A stretch of DNA of 64,000 nt from Planctomycetota bacterium (GTDB lineage: Bacteria; Planctomycetota; UBA1135; GCA-002686595), in contig JAIOPM010000057.1 in assembly GCA_021413885.1 (NCBI GenBank), positions 310,001 to 374,000 on the forward strand, read 5' to 3'. A model generated the notes under the pieces. The model saw nothing but the letters and a program-made list of their open reading frames with translations. It was not told where the DNA came from and did not search any database. Every line of letters starts with the position of its first letter. The stretch's first letter is position 1. Positions 8,877 to 17,900 of the stretch are shown in pieces. The translations under genes were made by a program, and so were the position numbers.

Positions 8877-9491
8877 ATGATCGGGGGGCTTGGTGAATGG
8901 GTCGGCGACATCATCAGTCGCTACCACTACGAAGCGGCCTTCGTCGTTTTGCTCCTCTGCGGCATCGGGCTGCCGTTGCCGGAAGAGGTGACGCTGATCG
9001 GCTCGGGGATCCTGCTCTACAAGGGTCATGTCGAGTTCTGGCGCATCACCGCGGTCTGCTCCGCCGCGATCCTGATCGGCGACTCGATCCCGTTCTGGCT
9101 CGGGCGCAAGTACGGCATGGCCGCGCTGCGCATCCGTTGGGTCTCGAAGATCCTGCACCCGGAACGCTTCGCGAAGATCGAGAAGCGTTTCAAGGAGCAC
9201 GGCAACTGGGCGACGTTCGCGTTCCGCTTCTTCGCCGGGCTGCGCATCCCCGGGTACTTCATCGCGGGAGCGTTCGGGATGAGCTACCCGCGCTTCATCG
9301 CGCTCGACGCGCTCGGCGTCCTCGTGTCGGTGCCGGCGTCGATCTGGCTCGGCCGCTTCTTCGGCGAGCAGACCGACAAGTTCAAAGAGACCGTCCACGA
9401 CCTGCACCTTGTGCTCGCGTTCGTGGTGATCGCGCTGCTGCTGATCGTGATCGCGCGCGCCTGGATCAAGAAGCGCGCGCCCGGCGCCTGA
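8877..9491 (+). CDS. DedA family membrane protein
   Basis: A 204-residue protein with DedA/VTT-domain hallmarks: a start GLPLPEEVTLIGSGILLYKG, then DSIPFWLGRKYG, the amphipathic segment FKEHGNWATFAFRFFAGLRIPG, and FIAGAFGM, with helices following. DedA proteins are thought to move undecaprenyl phosphate or other lipid carriers across the membrane and depend on the proton motive force. ATG at 8877 fits the family start. It stands alone on its strand between two unrelated units. Confidence 0.85.
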   Translation: MIGGLGEWVGDIISRYHYEAAFVVLLLCGIGLPLPEEVTLIGSGILLYKGHVEFWRITAVCSAAILIGDSIPFWLGRKYGMAALRIRWVSKILHPERFAKIEKRFKEHGNWATFAFRFFAGLRIPGYFIAGAFGMSYPRFIALDALGVLVSVPASIWLGRFFGEQTDKFKETVHDLHLVLAFVVIALLLIVIARAWIKKRAPGA

Positions 9492-9642
9492 ACGCCGACG
9501 GCCCGCGGGCCTGGTTGCGACTTCGAAGGAGCCGCCGGGGGGCCGTCATCGGCCACGCAGGGCCCTTGCCGGGCTTCCTTTCCGCGCGGGCCGCGTGTAT
9601 AAACCCGCCTCATTTTAGGGTCCCCAACCAAACAGAAAACCC

Positions 9643-12114
9643 ATGCTCCTCACCCCCCTAGCCTGGGCTGGCGCTGCTGCGACGGAGACTGCCGTCGCCG
9701 TGCAACACGGTGCCGCCGTCGCTCACCAGAGCGAGATCGACCTCAAACTGCCGGATCTGTCGTCGGTCAGCTTCCTGGGCGGTACGGACGGCCACACGCT
9801 GCTCCTGTACGGCATCGGAATCTGCATCCTCGGCCTGATCTTCGGCCTGGTCATCTACAGCCAGCTGAAGAACATGGCGGTGCACCGCTCGATGCTCGAG
9901 ATCTCGGAGCTGATCTACGAGACCTGCAAGACGTACCTGGTCACGCAGATCAAGTTCATCATCGTGCTCGAGATCTTCATCGGCGCGATCATGGTGCTGT
10001 ACTTCGGCTACCTCGCGAAGCACCTCGATGCCGCGACTGGGCAGGTGGTCGACGGACTGCCCCTCGCCAAGGTCGCGACGATCGTCGGCTTCAGCCTGAT
10101 CGGCATCGCCGGCAGCGTGTTGGTCGCAGCCTTCGGCATCCGCGTGAACACGTTCGCCAACTCGCGCACGGCCTTCGCGGCGCTGCGCGGCAAGCCGTTC
10201 CCTTGCTACCAGATCCCGCTCAAGGCGGGCATGAGCATCGGGATGCTGCTGATCTCGATCGAGCTGCTCCTGATGCTGCTCGTGCTGCTCTTCATCCCGG
10301 CCGACATGGCGTACCCGTGCTTCATCGGTTTCGCGATCGGTGAGTCGCTCGGCGCGAGCGCGTTGCGCATCGCCGGTGGCATCTTCACCAAGATCGCGGA
10401 CATCGGCTCCGACTTGATGAAGATCGTCTTCAACATCAAGGAAGACGACGCGCGCAACCCGGGCGTGATCGCGGACTGCACCGGCGACAACGCCGGCGAC
10501 TCGGTCGGTCCGACGGCCGACGGCTTCGAGACCTACGGCGTCACGGGCGTGGCGCTGATCTCGTTCATCCTGCTCGCGGTCAAGGATCCGACGATCCAAG
10601 CCCAACTGATCGTCTGGCTCTTCGCCATGCGGATCATGATGGTCGTCGCGAGCGGCGTGTCCTACCTGATCAACGAAGCGATCGCGAAGGCCAAGTACAC
10701 CAACGCCGATCACATGGACTTCGAGGCGCCGCTGACCTTCCTGGTCTGGCTGACCTCGCTCGTGTCGGTCGCGATCACCTACGGCGCGTCCTACCTGCTG
10801 ATCCCCAACATCGGCGGCGACGCCACCCTCTGGTGGAAGCTCTCGACGATCATCACGTGCGGCACGCTCGCCGGCGCGATCATCCCCGAGGTGGTCAAGG
10901 TCTTCACGTCGACCAAGTCCGGTCACGTGCGCGAGTGCGTCGAAGCCTCGAAGGAAGGCGGAGCGTCGCTCAACGTGCTCGCCGGTCTGACGGCCGGCAA
11001 CTTCAGCGCGTACTGGATGGGCGTCGTGATCGCGGCGCTGATGGGCATCGCGTACTTGATCAGCATGCAGGGCATGGAAGTGCCTTTGCAGATGCTGGCG
11101 CCGGCGGTGTTCGCGTTCGGTCTCGTCGCGTTCGGCTTCCTCGGCATGGGGCCGGTGACGATCGCGGTCGACTCGTACGGTCCGGTAACGGACAACGCGC
11201 AGTCGGTGTACGAGCTCTCGCTGATCGAGACCATCCCGAACGTCAAGCAAGAGGTGCAGAAGGACTTCGGCTTCACGCCCGACTTCGAAAAGGCCAAGGC
11301 CTTCCTCGAGGAGAACGACGGTGCGGGCAACACCTTCAAGGCGACCGCGAAGCCGGTGTTGATCGGTACCGCGGTGGTCGGCGCGACGACGATGATCTTC
11401 GCGACGATCATGGCGCTGACCCGGGATCCGGTGTCGGGCGTCGGGCTCTCGATGAACATCGAGAAGCTCTCGCTGCTGCACCCGCCCTTCCTGCTCGGCC
11501 TGATCCTCGGCGGCGCGGTGATCTACTGGTTCACCGGCGCGTCGACCCAGGCGGTCGCGACCGGCGCCTACCGCGCGGTCGAGTTCATCAAGAAGAACAT
11601 CAAGCTCGACGGCGCCGCCAAGGCGTCGGTCGAGGACTCGAAGAAGGTGGTCGAGATCTGCACGCTCTACGCGCAGAAGGGGATGTTCAACATCTTCCTG
11701 ACCGTGTTCTTCTCGACGCTCGCCTTCGCGTTCCTCGAACCGTTCTTCTTCATCGGCTACCTGATCGCGATCGCGCTGTTCGGTCTGTTCCAAGCGATCT
11801 TCATGGCCAACGCCGGCGGCGCCTGGGACAACGCGAAGAAGGTCGTCGAGACCGAGCTCCGCGCCAAGGGCACGCCGTTGCACGCCGCGTCGATCGTCGG
11901 TGACACGGTCGGCGATCCGTTCAAGGACACGAGCTCGGTCGCCATGAACCCGGTGATCAAGTTCACGACCTTGTTCGGCTTGCTCGCGGTCGAGCTCGCG
12001 GTGTCGCTGCAGGGCAAGGGCAACCTCAACCTGATCCTCGCCGCGGTGTTCTTCCTGATCAGCACCGTCTTCGTCTGGCGCAGCTTCTACGGCATGCGCA
12101 TCAAGTCGAACTAG
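9643..12114 (+). CDS. hppA: Membrane-bound pyrophosphatase, divergent K+-independent-like type
   Basis: An 823-residue ion-pumping pyrophosphatase with about 16 TM helices. It couples PPi hydrolysis to H+ (or Na+) export. PPi-site motifs are present: EDDARNPGVIADCTGDNAGD (267-286), the preceding DIGSDLM (253-259), and GDTVGDPFKDT (753-763). It departs from the usual family form. SVGPTADGFETYGVT replaces CAGMAADLFETYAVT, and DLMK replaces DLVGK. Lys566 in GNTFKATAK occupies the place where K+-independent enzymes have Lys and K+-dependent ones Ala. The N-terminal 30 residues look like a signal or first helix. A hairpin terminator follows. Ion specificity cannot be read from sequence with certainty. 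Confidence 0.92.
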   Translation: MLLTPLAWAGAAATETAVAVQHGAAVAHQSEIDLKLPDLSSVSFLGGTDGHTLLLYGIGICILGLIFGLVIYSQLKNMAVHRSMLEISELIYETCKTYLVTQIKFIIVLEIFIGAIMVLYFGYLAKHLDAATGQVVDGLPLAKVATIVGFSLIGIAGSVLVAAFGIRVNTFANSRTAFAALRGKPFPCYQIPLKAGMSIGMLLISIELLLMLLVLLFIPADMAYPCFIGFAIGESLGASALRIAGGIFTKIADIGSDLMKIVFNIKEDDARNPGVIADCTGDNAGDSVGPTADGFETYGVTGVALISFILLAVKDPTIQAQLIVWLFAMRIMMVVASGVSYLINEAIAKAKYTNADHMDFEAPLTFLVWLTSLVSVAITYGASYLLIPNIGGDATLWWKLSTIITCGTLAGAIIPEVVKVFTSTKSGHVRECVEASKEGGASLNVLAGLTAGNFSAYWMGVVIAALMGIAYLISMQGMEVPLQMLAPAVFAFGLVAFGFLGMGPVTIAVDSYGPVTDNAQSVYELSLIETIPNVKQEVQKDFGFTPDFEKAKAFLEENDGAGNTFKATAKPVLIGTAVVGATTMIFATIMALTRDPVSGVGLSMNIEKLSLLHPPFLLGLILGGAVIYWFTGASTQAVATGAYRAVEFIKKNIKLDGAAKASVEDSKKVVEICTLYAQKGMFNIFLTVFFSTLAFAFLEPFFFIGYLIAIALFGLFQAIFMANAGGAWDNAKKVVETELRAKGTPLHAASIVGDTVGDPFKDTSSVAMNPVIKFTTLFGLLAVELAVSLQGKGNLNLILAAVFFLISTVFVWRSFYGMRIKSN

Positions 12115-12139
12115 TTCGACCCGAGACGCAACCAACACG

Positions 12140-12182
12140 GCGGCCGGCCTCGCGCGATGCGGGGCCGGCCGCTTCTTCGTTT
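12140..12182 (+). terminator. Rho-independent terminator after the pyrophosphatase gene
   Basis: A perfect 10-bp inverted repeat (GCGGCCGGCC at 12140-12149 and GGCCGGCCGC at 12163-12172, 13-base loop) is followed by a T-rich run (TTCTTCGTTT). Confidence 0.85.
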
Positions 12183-12259
12183 CCGCGGCATCGTCGCCCG
12201 CAACCGATCGGGACAACGACGGTCAGAGTGCGTGCGAGGGGAGATTCCTCGCGCAGGAG

Positions 12260-13063
12260 ATGAAGAGCGTGCGTCGATCCAGTTCGCGAAGTGTCGTTGC
12301 GCTGTGTTGCCTGGGCCTCGCGTGGCCGGCGATGCAGGGTTGCGACGCGCACGCCGCGGCGCCGCTTCCGAAGGTGAGCGCGCCGGCGTTCGAACTCGCG
12401 GAGACGTCGGAGGCCGACGCGCTCCACTGCTTGATCGTCGGCGCGATGACACCGCCGCTCGAACGGCTCGACGACGACGAGCTCGCGGCGACGATCCGGT
12501 TGCTCGGCGGCGTGATGACGACGTACGAGCACGCCGACTTCGGCCTGTTCCTCGCGATGCGCCGCCGAGACCGCGACGTCGCGCCGGATCCGGAGCGCAC
12601 GGCGGAGCTGGTCGGACTGCTGGACGAGCTCGGCGTGCGCACGCCCCCCGCAGGTTGGGTCGAGCTGCTCGGCGCGTTCTGGACGCGCTACTACGACGTC
12701 GCGCCCGTTCGTCGCTTCGTGCCGGAGGCCACGCGCGCACGACTCGAGCGGCGCACGCTGACGCTCGACGACCTCGATGCGTGGGATCGCGACTTCGATG
12801 CGCTCGCGGCCGGACGACCGTTCATCACCCACGTGCTCTCGCTCCCCCATCGACGCGCGCCGCTCGGCGCAGGCCGCGCCTCGGCCGCCGTCGCGTGGAT
12901 CGACTTCGACCTCGCGTTCGAGGGCGACCGCGGCTTGGGAGGACGACTCTGGCTGCGCTTCGTCTGGGACGACGAGGACCGCGACTGGTTCCTGCATCGC
13001 GCGCTGAGCGCATTCGACGTCGGATCGGATCCGGCGCCGAAGGTCAGGAACCTGATCTTGTGA
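12260..13063 (+). CDS. Hypothetical exported protein, possible lipoprotein
   Basis: A 267-residue protein. After a basic start (MKSVRRSSSRS) comes a hydrophobic stretch ending in PAMQGC, a weak lipobox, so it is probably secreted and perhaps lipid-anchored at Cys28. The rest is acidic and helical, with several aromatic residues near the C-terminus (WIDFDLAF, WLRFVWDDEDRDWFLHR). I recognise no family. GAGGGGAG lies about 14 bases upstream. It is followed after 39 bases by the Cys-rich small gene. Confidence 0.55.
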   Translation: MKSVRRSSSRSVVALCCLGLAWPAMQGCDAHAAAPLPKVSAPAFELAETSEADALHCLIVGAMTPPLERLDDDELAATIRLLGGVMTTYEHADFGLFLAMRRRDRDVAPDPERTAELVGLLDELGVRTPPAGWVELLGAFWTRYYDVAPVRRFVPEATRARLERRTLTLDDLDAWDRDFDALAAGRPFITHVLSLPHRRAPLGAGRASAAVAWIDFDLAFEGDRGLGGRLWLRFVWDDEDRDWFLHRALSAFDVGSDPAPKVRNLIL

Positions 13064-13088
13064 CGTTCGATGACCACGTTGGATGAAG

Positions 13089-13095
13089 AAGGAGG
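13089..13095 (+). promoter_or_regulatory. Strong Shine-Dalgarno site
   Basis: AAGGAGG lies 7 bases before ATG at 13103. Most genes in this window lack such a perfect site, so it both decides the start of the Cys-rich gene and hints at high expression. Confidence 0.75.
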
Positions 13096-13102
13096 ACGAA
13101 TC

Positions 13103-13354
13103 ATGAAATCGATTCTGCTCGTGCCGTTGTTGTTGCTCGCTGCTCACCATCCCCAAGACCCGGGCACGGGTCCGCGCAAGGGCGGTGGACTCGGCGCGTG
13201 TTGCGTCGGCAAGGGCGCGAGCTGCCTCTTCGGCACGGCGGCGCCGTGCATCGCGTATTGCGGCGGAGGCAACGTGTGCAGCTGCTCCGGCGCGAGTTGC
13301 ACGTTCGGGTTCCCGCAGGCTGCGCAGTGCTCTTGCGGCGGCGACCTCTCCTGA
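13103..13354 (+). CDS. Small secreted cysteine-rich protein
   Basis: An 83-residue product. Codons 1-14 form a short signal peptide (MKSILLVPLLLLAA). The mature part, of about 65 residues, holds ten Cys in a Gly/Ser-rich background (ACCVGKGASC, PCIAYC, VCSCSGASC, QCSC), so several disulfides or a metal site are likely. ATG at 13103 is fixed by a near-perfect ribosome site AAGGAGG (13089-13095, spacing 7), much stronger than its neighbours have. That suggests high translation. It ends 3 bases before the next gene. Function unknown. Confidence 0.7.
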   Translation: MKSILLVPLLLLAAHHPQDPGTGPRKGGGLGACCVGKGASCLFGTAAPCIAYCGGGNVCSCSGASCTFGFPQAAQCSCGGDLS

Positions 13355-13357
13355 ACG

Positions 13358-15901
13358 ATGAGCGCACTGGAGAACCGAAGGGTCCGCGTCGGCGATCGCA
13401 CACGGCGATCGCCGACGCATCGACCCGACCGCGCGACTTCAGGAGCCGCCGAACGGCGACTCCTCGTTTGGCTGGGCGTCGCAGCCATCTGCGTCCTGTG
13501 CGCCCTGTGCGTGAGGTGGTGGATCGGCAAGCCGTCGAGACTCGACTCCACGACCGGCGAGGAGCAAGTCGAAATCCCCGCGCACGCAGCCCGTGAGCTC
13601 ACCGCCGAGACACCGGACACGAACGTCGCTCGCGCGGCCGTTCCCGCACCGACGCGAACGGAGGCGAACGCGGCGGCCACGGGCCCTCGCGAAGAGGATC
13701 GCGTGATCACGCTGCGCTTCGTCGACGAACACGGAGCCGCGCTCGGCAACGTCGTGGTCGGTTGGATCTCGGCGGACGTCCGCGAGGTCGAACTCCGTGA
13801 TGCGACGTCGAGCGACGCCGCGGGTCGCGCCTCGCTCCGTGCCCCGAGCGACGGCAAGTCCGCGGCCGGAACCCAACGCACGCTCGAGGCGGCACACGCG
13901 GGGTTCGCCTCGGCGCGCCGCGCCGTCACGTTGCCCGCGCGCGGTGCTCTCGACCTCGGCGACTGGATGCTGGTGCGCAGCGGTCGCGTCGCGGGTTGGA
14001 TCCGCGGCGCGGACGGCGCACCGATCGAGGGCGCGATCGTCAGCGAGTTCGAGAGCCTGGGCTCGTGGTTCGACTCGGGCGAGCGCACCGCCGCGTCGCT
14101 CGCCGCGAACCGCGCGACGTCCGCGTTCTCGCGCAGCGGTCCGGACGGCGCGTTCTCGCTCGAGCTCCCCGCGGGCGTCCGCCAGATCCTCGCGACGCAC
14201 GCGGAATGGACGTCGACGATCACTGCGCCGCTCGAGGTCGAAGCCGATCGGACGCGGGCGGGCGTCGTGCTCACGCTCGCGGAGCGCGCGGATCCACGCG
14301 GCATTCGCGGGCTCGTCCTGCAACCCGGCGGCGAACCAGCGGCGGGCGCGCGAGTTCGTGTGACGACGTCGGGTTCGACGCGTTGGCTCCGCGCGGACGA
14401 CGCCGGTCGCTTCCACGCCGCGGTTCCGAAGAGCGAGCCGGCGGAAGTGCTCGCACTCGATCCGCAGGGGCGCTTCGGAGAAGCGCGCGCCACGGACGTC
14501 GCGGCAGGAACGGCGGACTTGCTTCTGCGCCTGACGGAACTCGCGCACGTCGAGCTGTGCGCGCGCGAGTCGAACGGCGCGGCGCTCGATCGTTTCGACG
14601 TCTACGTAGAGGACGAGAGCGGCCTAGTCGAGCTCGCGCGCAACGTCGACCGCGAACGTCCGGGCGGCTGCACGTCGGTGTCGGTTCCAAACCAGCGCTT
14701 CGTGATCGAGGTCTACGCCGACGGTTATGCGCCGGCGCGGCTCGGACCGTTCGATCCGAAGCCATTGCCCGCGCGGCTCGAGTGCACGCTGGAACTCGGT
14801 GTGGGACTCGTCGGAACCGTGCGCGTCGGCGACGCGGCGGCGCCGCACGCGAAGGTGTCGCTGCACGCGGCCTACGATCCGCTCGGGAATCGCTTCGACT
14901 TTCTGTTGCGCTCGGAAGCGGAGGCGAGCTGGGTCGCCGAGGCCGACGAGCACGGCCGCTACTTCCTGCCGATCGGGAGGTCGGGACACTTCTACGTGCG
15001 CGCCGAGCTCGAAGGCTTCGCGCCGGCGGACGTCGGGCCACTCGAGTGCACACGCGATCGCACGCTCGAACAGGAGGTGCGCCTCGAACGCGGCGGCGCG
15101 ATCGAAGTCCGCCTGCGTTCGAGCGCCGGTGCGCGCGTCGCCGGTCGCGTCGTCGCCGTGTCGCGCGGCGACGGATTCCTCGAGACGCGACGCATCGACG
15201 CCGACGGACTCGCGGTGTTCGCGCTGCGGACGCCGGGGCGTTGGGAAGCGCGCTCGCTCGCCGACGAGCTCCCGGCGGACCAAGCGATCGTCTACTTCCC
15301 GAAGTCGTCGACGCACGAGGTCCCGTGGAACTGCACCGTGAGGTCCGGGGAGACGACGCGTGTCGATCTGTGGCTCGAAGGTCCGCCGAGTCCGTTCGAG
15401 CTCGCGGGGACGTTGCTCGTGCGCGGCGCGCCCGCGGTCGGTTGGTCGGCCGCGTGGACCGACGAGGAATCCCAAGACGCCGGCGTGCGGACGGACGATG
15501 CGGGGCGCTTCACCTTGCCGTCGTCGAGGGGCGGTCGACGCGAACTACGGGTCGTCTCGCCGCCGGGCGTCGAGTGCGCGCCGATGCTCGTCCGCGCGTC
15601 GGTCGCGCTCGAACGCGCACGGACGGAATGGCGCCTCGCGATCGAGACCGGTTCGTTGCACGGGACGATCGGGCGCGGGCCGCCGGCGACGCTCGTGCTC
15701 CATCGCGCGAGGATCGGCGACGCGCTGGTGATCGCGCCGCTCGCGGAGGCGTCCGAGACGACGTTCGAGCGCTGCGTGGCGGCCGGCGCCGGCGAGATCG
15801 TGCGCGTTCAGACGGCCCGCACGCTCGAAGAGCAGACGCCCGAGATCCTGCGCACCGTCGAGCTCGAACCGGGAGGGAGTATCGAGATCGATCTCCACTG
15901 A
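13358..15901 (+). CDS. Membrane-anchored protein with carboxypeptidase-regulatory repeats
   Basis: An 847-residue protein. A basic cytoplasmic start (1-33) is followed by one TM helix (34-52) and a long extracytoplasmic region. The latter is built of repeated Ig-like beta units of the CarboxypepD_reg type, recognisable by GxVxxxDGxPVxGAxV...TDxxGRFxL patterns (for example RVAGWIRGADGAPIEGAIV, DDAGRFHAAVP, DDAGRFTLPSS). No peptidase domain is present. Its domain plan mirrors the periplasmic part of the sigma-factor fusion at 39708-42647 but without the sigma module. The start is ATG 13358, 3 bases after the Cys-rich gene, so the two are cotranscribed. Confidence 0.75.
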   Translation: MSALENRRVRVGDRTRRSPTHRPDRATSGAAERRLLVWLGVAAICVLCALCVRWWIGKPSRLDSTTGEEQVEIPAHAARELTAETPDTNVARAAVPAPTRTEANAAATGPREEDRVITLRFVDEHGAALGNVVVGWISADVREVELRDATSSDAAGRASLRAPSDGKSAAGTQRTLEAAHAGFASARRAVTLPARGALDLGDWMLVRSGRVAGWIRGADGAPIEGAIVSEFESLGSWFDSGERTAASLAANRATSAFSRSGPDGAFSLELPAGVRQILATHAEWTSTITAPLEVEADRTRAGVVLTLAERADPRGIRGLVLQPGGEPAAGARVRVTTSGSTRWLRADDAGRFHAAVPKSEPAEVLALDPQGRFGEARATDVAAGTADLLLRLTELAHVELCARESNGAALDRFDVYVEDESGLVELARNVDRERPGGCTSVSVPNQRFVIEVYADGYAPARLGPFDPKPLPARLECTLELGVGLVGTVRVGDAAAPHAKVSLHAAYDPLGNRFDFLLRSEAEASWVAEADEHGRYFLPIGRSGHFYVRAELEGFAPADVGPLECTRDRTLEQEVRLERGGAIEVRLRSSAGARVAGRVVAVSRGDGFLETRRIDADGLAVFALRTPGRWEARSLADELPADQAIVYFPKSSTHEVPWNCTVRSGETTRVDLWLEGPPSPFELAGTLLVRGAPAVGWSAAWTDEESQDAGVRTDDAGRFTLPSSRGGRRELRVVSPPGVECAPMLVRASVALERARTEWRLAIETGSLHGTIGRGPPATLVLHRARIGDALVIAPLAEASETTFERCVAAGAGEIVRVQTARTLEEQTPEILRTVELEPGGSIEIDLH

Positions 15902-15938
15902 GCCTCGCTCACGGCGCGCGCGCGGCGCGAGCGAGGTC

Positions 15939-17060
15939 CTACGCGCGACCAGTGTCGGCGCTCCGCGCCTTCGAATGGCCGTGCGTCGAGGGCATCCGTC
16001 TTTCGAGCCTGGTCTTGATGAACAGGGTCACGATGGCGAGCAGCGTCAGCACGGAGGCCACCGCGAAGGACCCGGGCAGGTTGTACTCCTGGAACAGCTT
16101 CTCGATGCGCAACGGCATAGTGTCGGTCTGACCGGCGATGTGTCCGGAGACCACGTACACCGCGCCGAACTCTCCCATCGCTCGGGCGTTGCAGAGGATG
16201 ATGCCGTAGGCCAACCCCCACTTGATGTTCGGAACGGTGACGCGCCAGAACATCTGCCAACCGTTGGCACCGAGGCTCACGGCGGCGATCTCCTCGTCCG
16301 CGCCGATCGCTTCCATCACCGGAATCAATTCTCTCGCGACGAACGGGAAGGTGACGAACGCGGTCGCCAACACGAGACCGGGCGTGGCGAAGAGGATCTT
16401 CAGGCTCTGGTTGCGAGGCCAGAGCTCGAAGTACTGCTGAACGAAGAACAGCAGTCCGAACACCGCGGCACTGCCGACGACGCACGTCATCCACGGGTGC
16501 CTCCAGAAACCGCGTCGGGCGCGCGGATCGGAGGGCCGGAGGAAGACGAACGCGACGAGGAAGATCGCGACCGCCACGAGCGATGTGACGTATGGCATCA
16601 CCGCGTATCCATCGCGGCGGAGGAACGCTCCGAAATACCCCTGGAGCCCGAAGATCAGCACGAACATCAGACCCGCGACCACGGGCGAAACCGCGAACGG
16701 CAAGTCGATGAGCGCGGTCAGCAACGTGCGCCCGGGGAACTTGAAGCGCGCGATCGACCAGGCCGCGGCGACACCGAAGACGATGTTCGCCACCAACGCG
16801 AGCGGCACGACGGTCAGCGTCAAGCGCATCGCGTGGAGCGTGTCCGGATCACCGAAGAGGTTCTTCCAGTAGGCGCCGACGCCATCGGCGAACGCTTGGA
16901 CGAAGACGCTGACGACGGGAATCACCACCAACACTCCGACCACGGCGAGGGCGAGCAGAGTCAGCCCCCAGCGCACCCACGCGGGATCCTGCTGCGCCTT
17001 GCGGATCCGGGCCGGCGCGGCGGCGGCCGGCGACTTCTTCGCGACGGTCTCAGTAACCAC
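15939..17060 (-). CDS. cysW: Sulfate ABC transporter permease CysW, with insertion
   Basis: A 373-residue permease against about 290 in typical CysW. The N-terminal cytoplasmic tail is longer than usual. The family core is clear: DLPFAVSPVVAGLMFVLIFG, VTFPFVARELIPVME, and the EAA loop (EEIAAVSLGANGWQMFWRV). Between residues about 145 and 220 there is an extra segment of about 70 residues with two hydrophobic stretches (157-174, 191-208) that family members lack. The start is GTG at 17060, overlapping the end of cysT by 11 bases. It is the last gene of the sulfate operon. Confidence 0.88.
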   Translation of the reverse strand: MVTETVAKKSPAAAAPARIRKAQQDPAWVRWGLTLLALAVVGVLVVIPVVSVFVQAFADGVGAYWKNLFGDPDTLHAMRLTLTVVPLALVANIVFGVAAAWSIARFKFPGRTLLTALIDLPFAVSPVVAGLMFVLIFGLQGYFGAFLRRDGYAVMPYVTSLVAVAIFLVAFVFLRPSDPRARRGFWRHPWMTCVVGSAAVFGLLFFVQQYFELWPRNQSLKILFATPGLVLATAFVTFPFVARELIPVMEAIGADEEIAAVSLGANGWQMFWRVTVPNIKWGLAYGIILCNARAMGEFGAVYVVSGHIAGQTDTMPLRIEKLFQEYNLPGSFAVASVLTLLAIVTLFIKTRLERRMPSTHGHSKARSADTGRA

Positions 17061-17874
17061 GGGGTCGGCTCCAGCGTTCCAGTAGGTTGATCAACACGAG
17101 CATCGAGAACGAGATCACGAGCAGCACGACGGCGATCGCCGTCGCCTCGCCATACGCGAACTCTTCCAGTCGCGCCACGATCAGGATCGGCGCGATCTCG
17201 GTCTTGTACGGCATGTTCCCGGACACGAAGACCACCGAGCCGTACTCGCCGACGGCGCGCGCGAAGGTCAACGCGAAGCCGGTGAGCAACGCGGGATGCA
17301 GGGCCGGCAGGATGATCTTGCGGAACGTCTGCCAGCGCGTGGCGCCGAGCGATGCCGCCGCTTCCTCGGCGTCGGGATCCATCTCCTCCAGGATCGGTTG
17401 CACGGTGCGCACGACGAACGGCAGGCCGACGAAGATCAGGACGAGGACGATCGCGAACCGCGTGTACGCACCTTGGATGCCCAAGGGCACGAGGAACTGA
17501 CCGAGCCAGCCGTTCTTCACGTACAGACTCGCGTACACGAGTCCGCCGACGGCGGTCGGCAACGCGAGCGGCAGGTCGACCAACGAATCGACCAGTCGCT
17601 TGCCGGGAAACTCGTAGCGGACGAGCACCCACGCCAACAGGAAGCCGAGGAACAGGTTGACCACCGCGGAGGTGAAGGCCGCCCCGAACGTCAGCATGTA
17701 GGCGGCTCGCGCGCGGTCCGTCCAAACCGCGGCCCAGAAGTCGTCGAACGAGAGCGAGGCTGCCTTCAGGAAGCACGCCATGATCGGCAGCAGGACGAGG
17801 ACCGTGAGATAGAAGACGGTGTAGCCGAGCGAGAGCGAGAAGCCCGGCAACACCTTTCGATTCACGTTCGACAT
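17050..17874 (-). CDS. cysT: Sulfate ABC transporter permease CysT (CysU)
   Basis: A 274-residue permease of normal length. Family landmarks include DSLVDLPLALPTAVGGLVYA, GLPFVVRTVQPILEEMDPDAEEAAASLGA with the EAA loop, and FARAVGEYGSVVFVSGNMP. It pairs with CysW to form the membrane channel for sulfate or thiosulfate import. It lies downstream of the binding-protein gene, with a strong hairpin in the 92-base gap, and overlaps cysW. Confidence 0.9.
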   Translation of the reverse strand: MSNVNRKVLPGFSLSLGYTVFYLTVLVLLPIMACFLKAASLSFDDFWAAVWTDRARAAYMLTFGAAFTSAVVNLFLGFLLAWVLVRYEFPGKRLVDSLVDLPLALPTAVGGLVYASLYVKNGWLGQFLVPLGIQGAYTRFAIVLVLIFVGLPFVVRTVQPILEEMDPDAEEAAASLGATRWQTFRKIILPALHPALLTGFALTFARAVGEYGSVVFVSGNMPYKTEIAPILIVARLEEFAYGEATAIAVVLLVISFSMLVLINLLERWSRPRGY

Positions 17875-17900
17875 GCGGTCCCTAGTCCTTGCTCCAGAAA

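Noticed and set aside
9502..9513. Palindrome GGCCCGCGGGCC after the DedA gene
   Set aside because: It has no loop and no T-run, and such palindromes are expected by chance at this GC content.
9658..12216. An 852-codon open frame opposite the membrane pyrophosphatase
   Set aside because: Arg/Asp/His-rich antisense reading of a strongly conserved gene, with no motifs.
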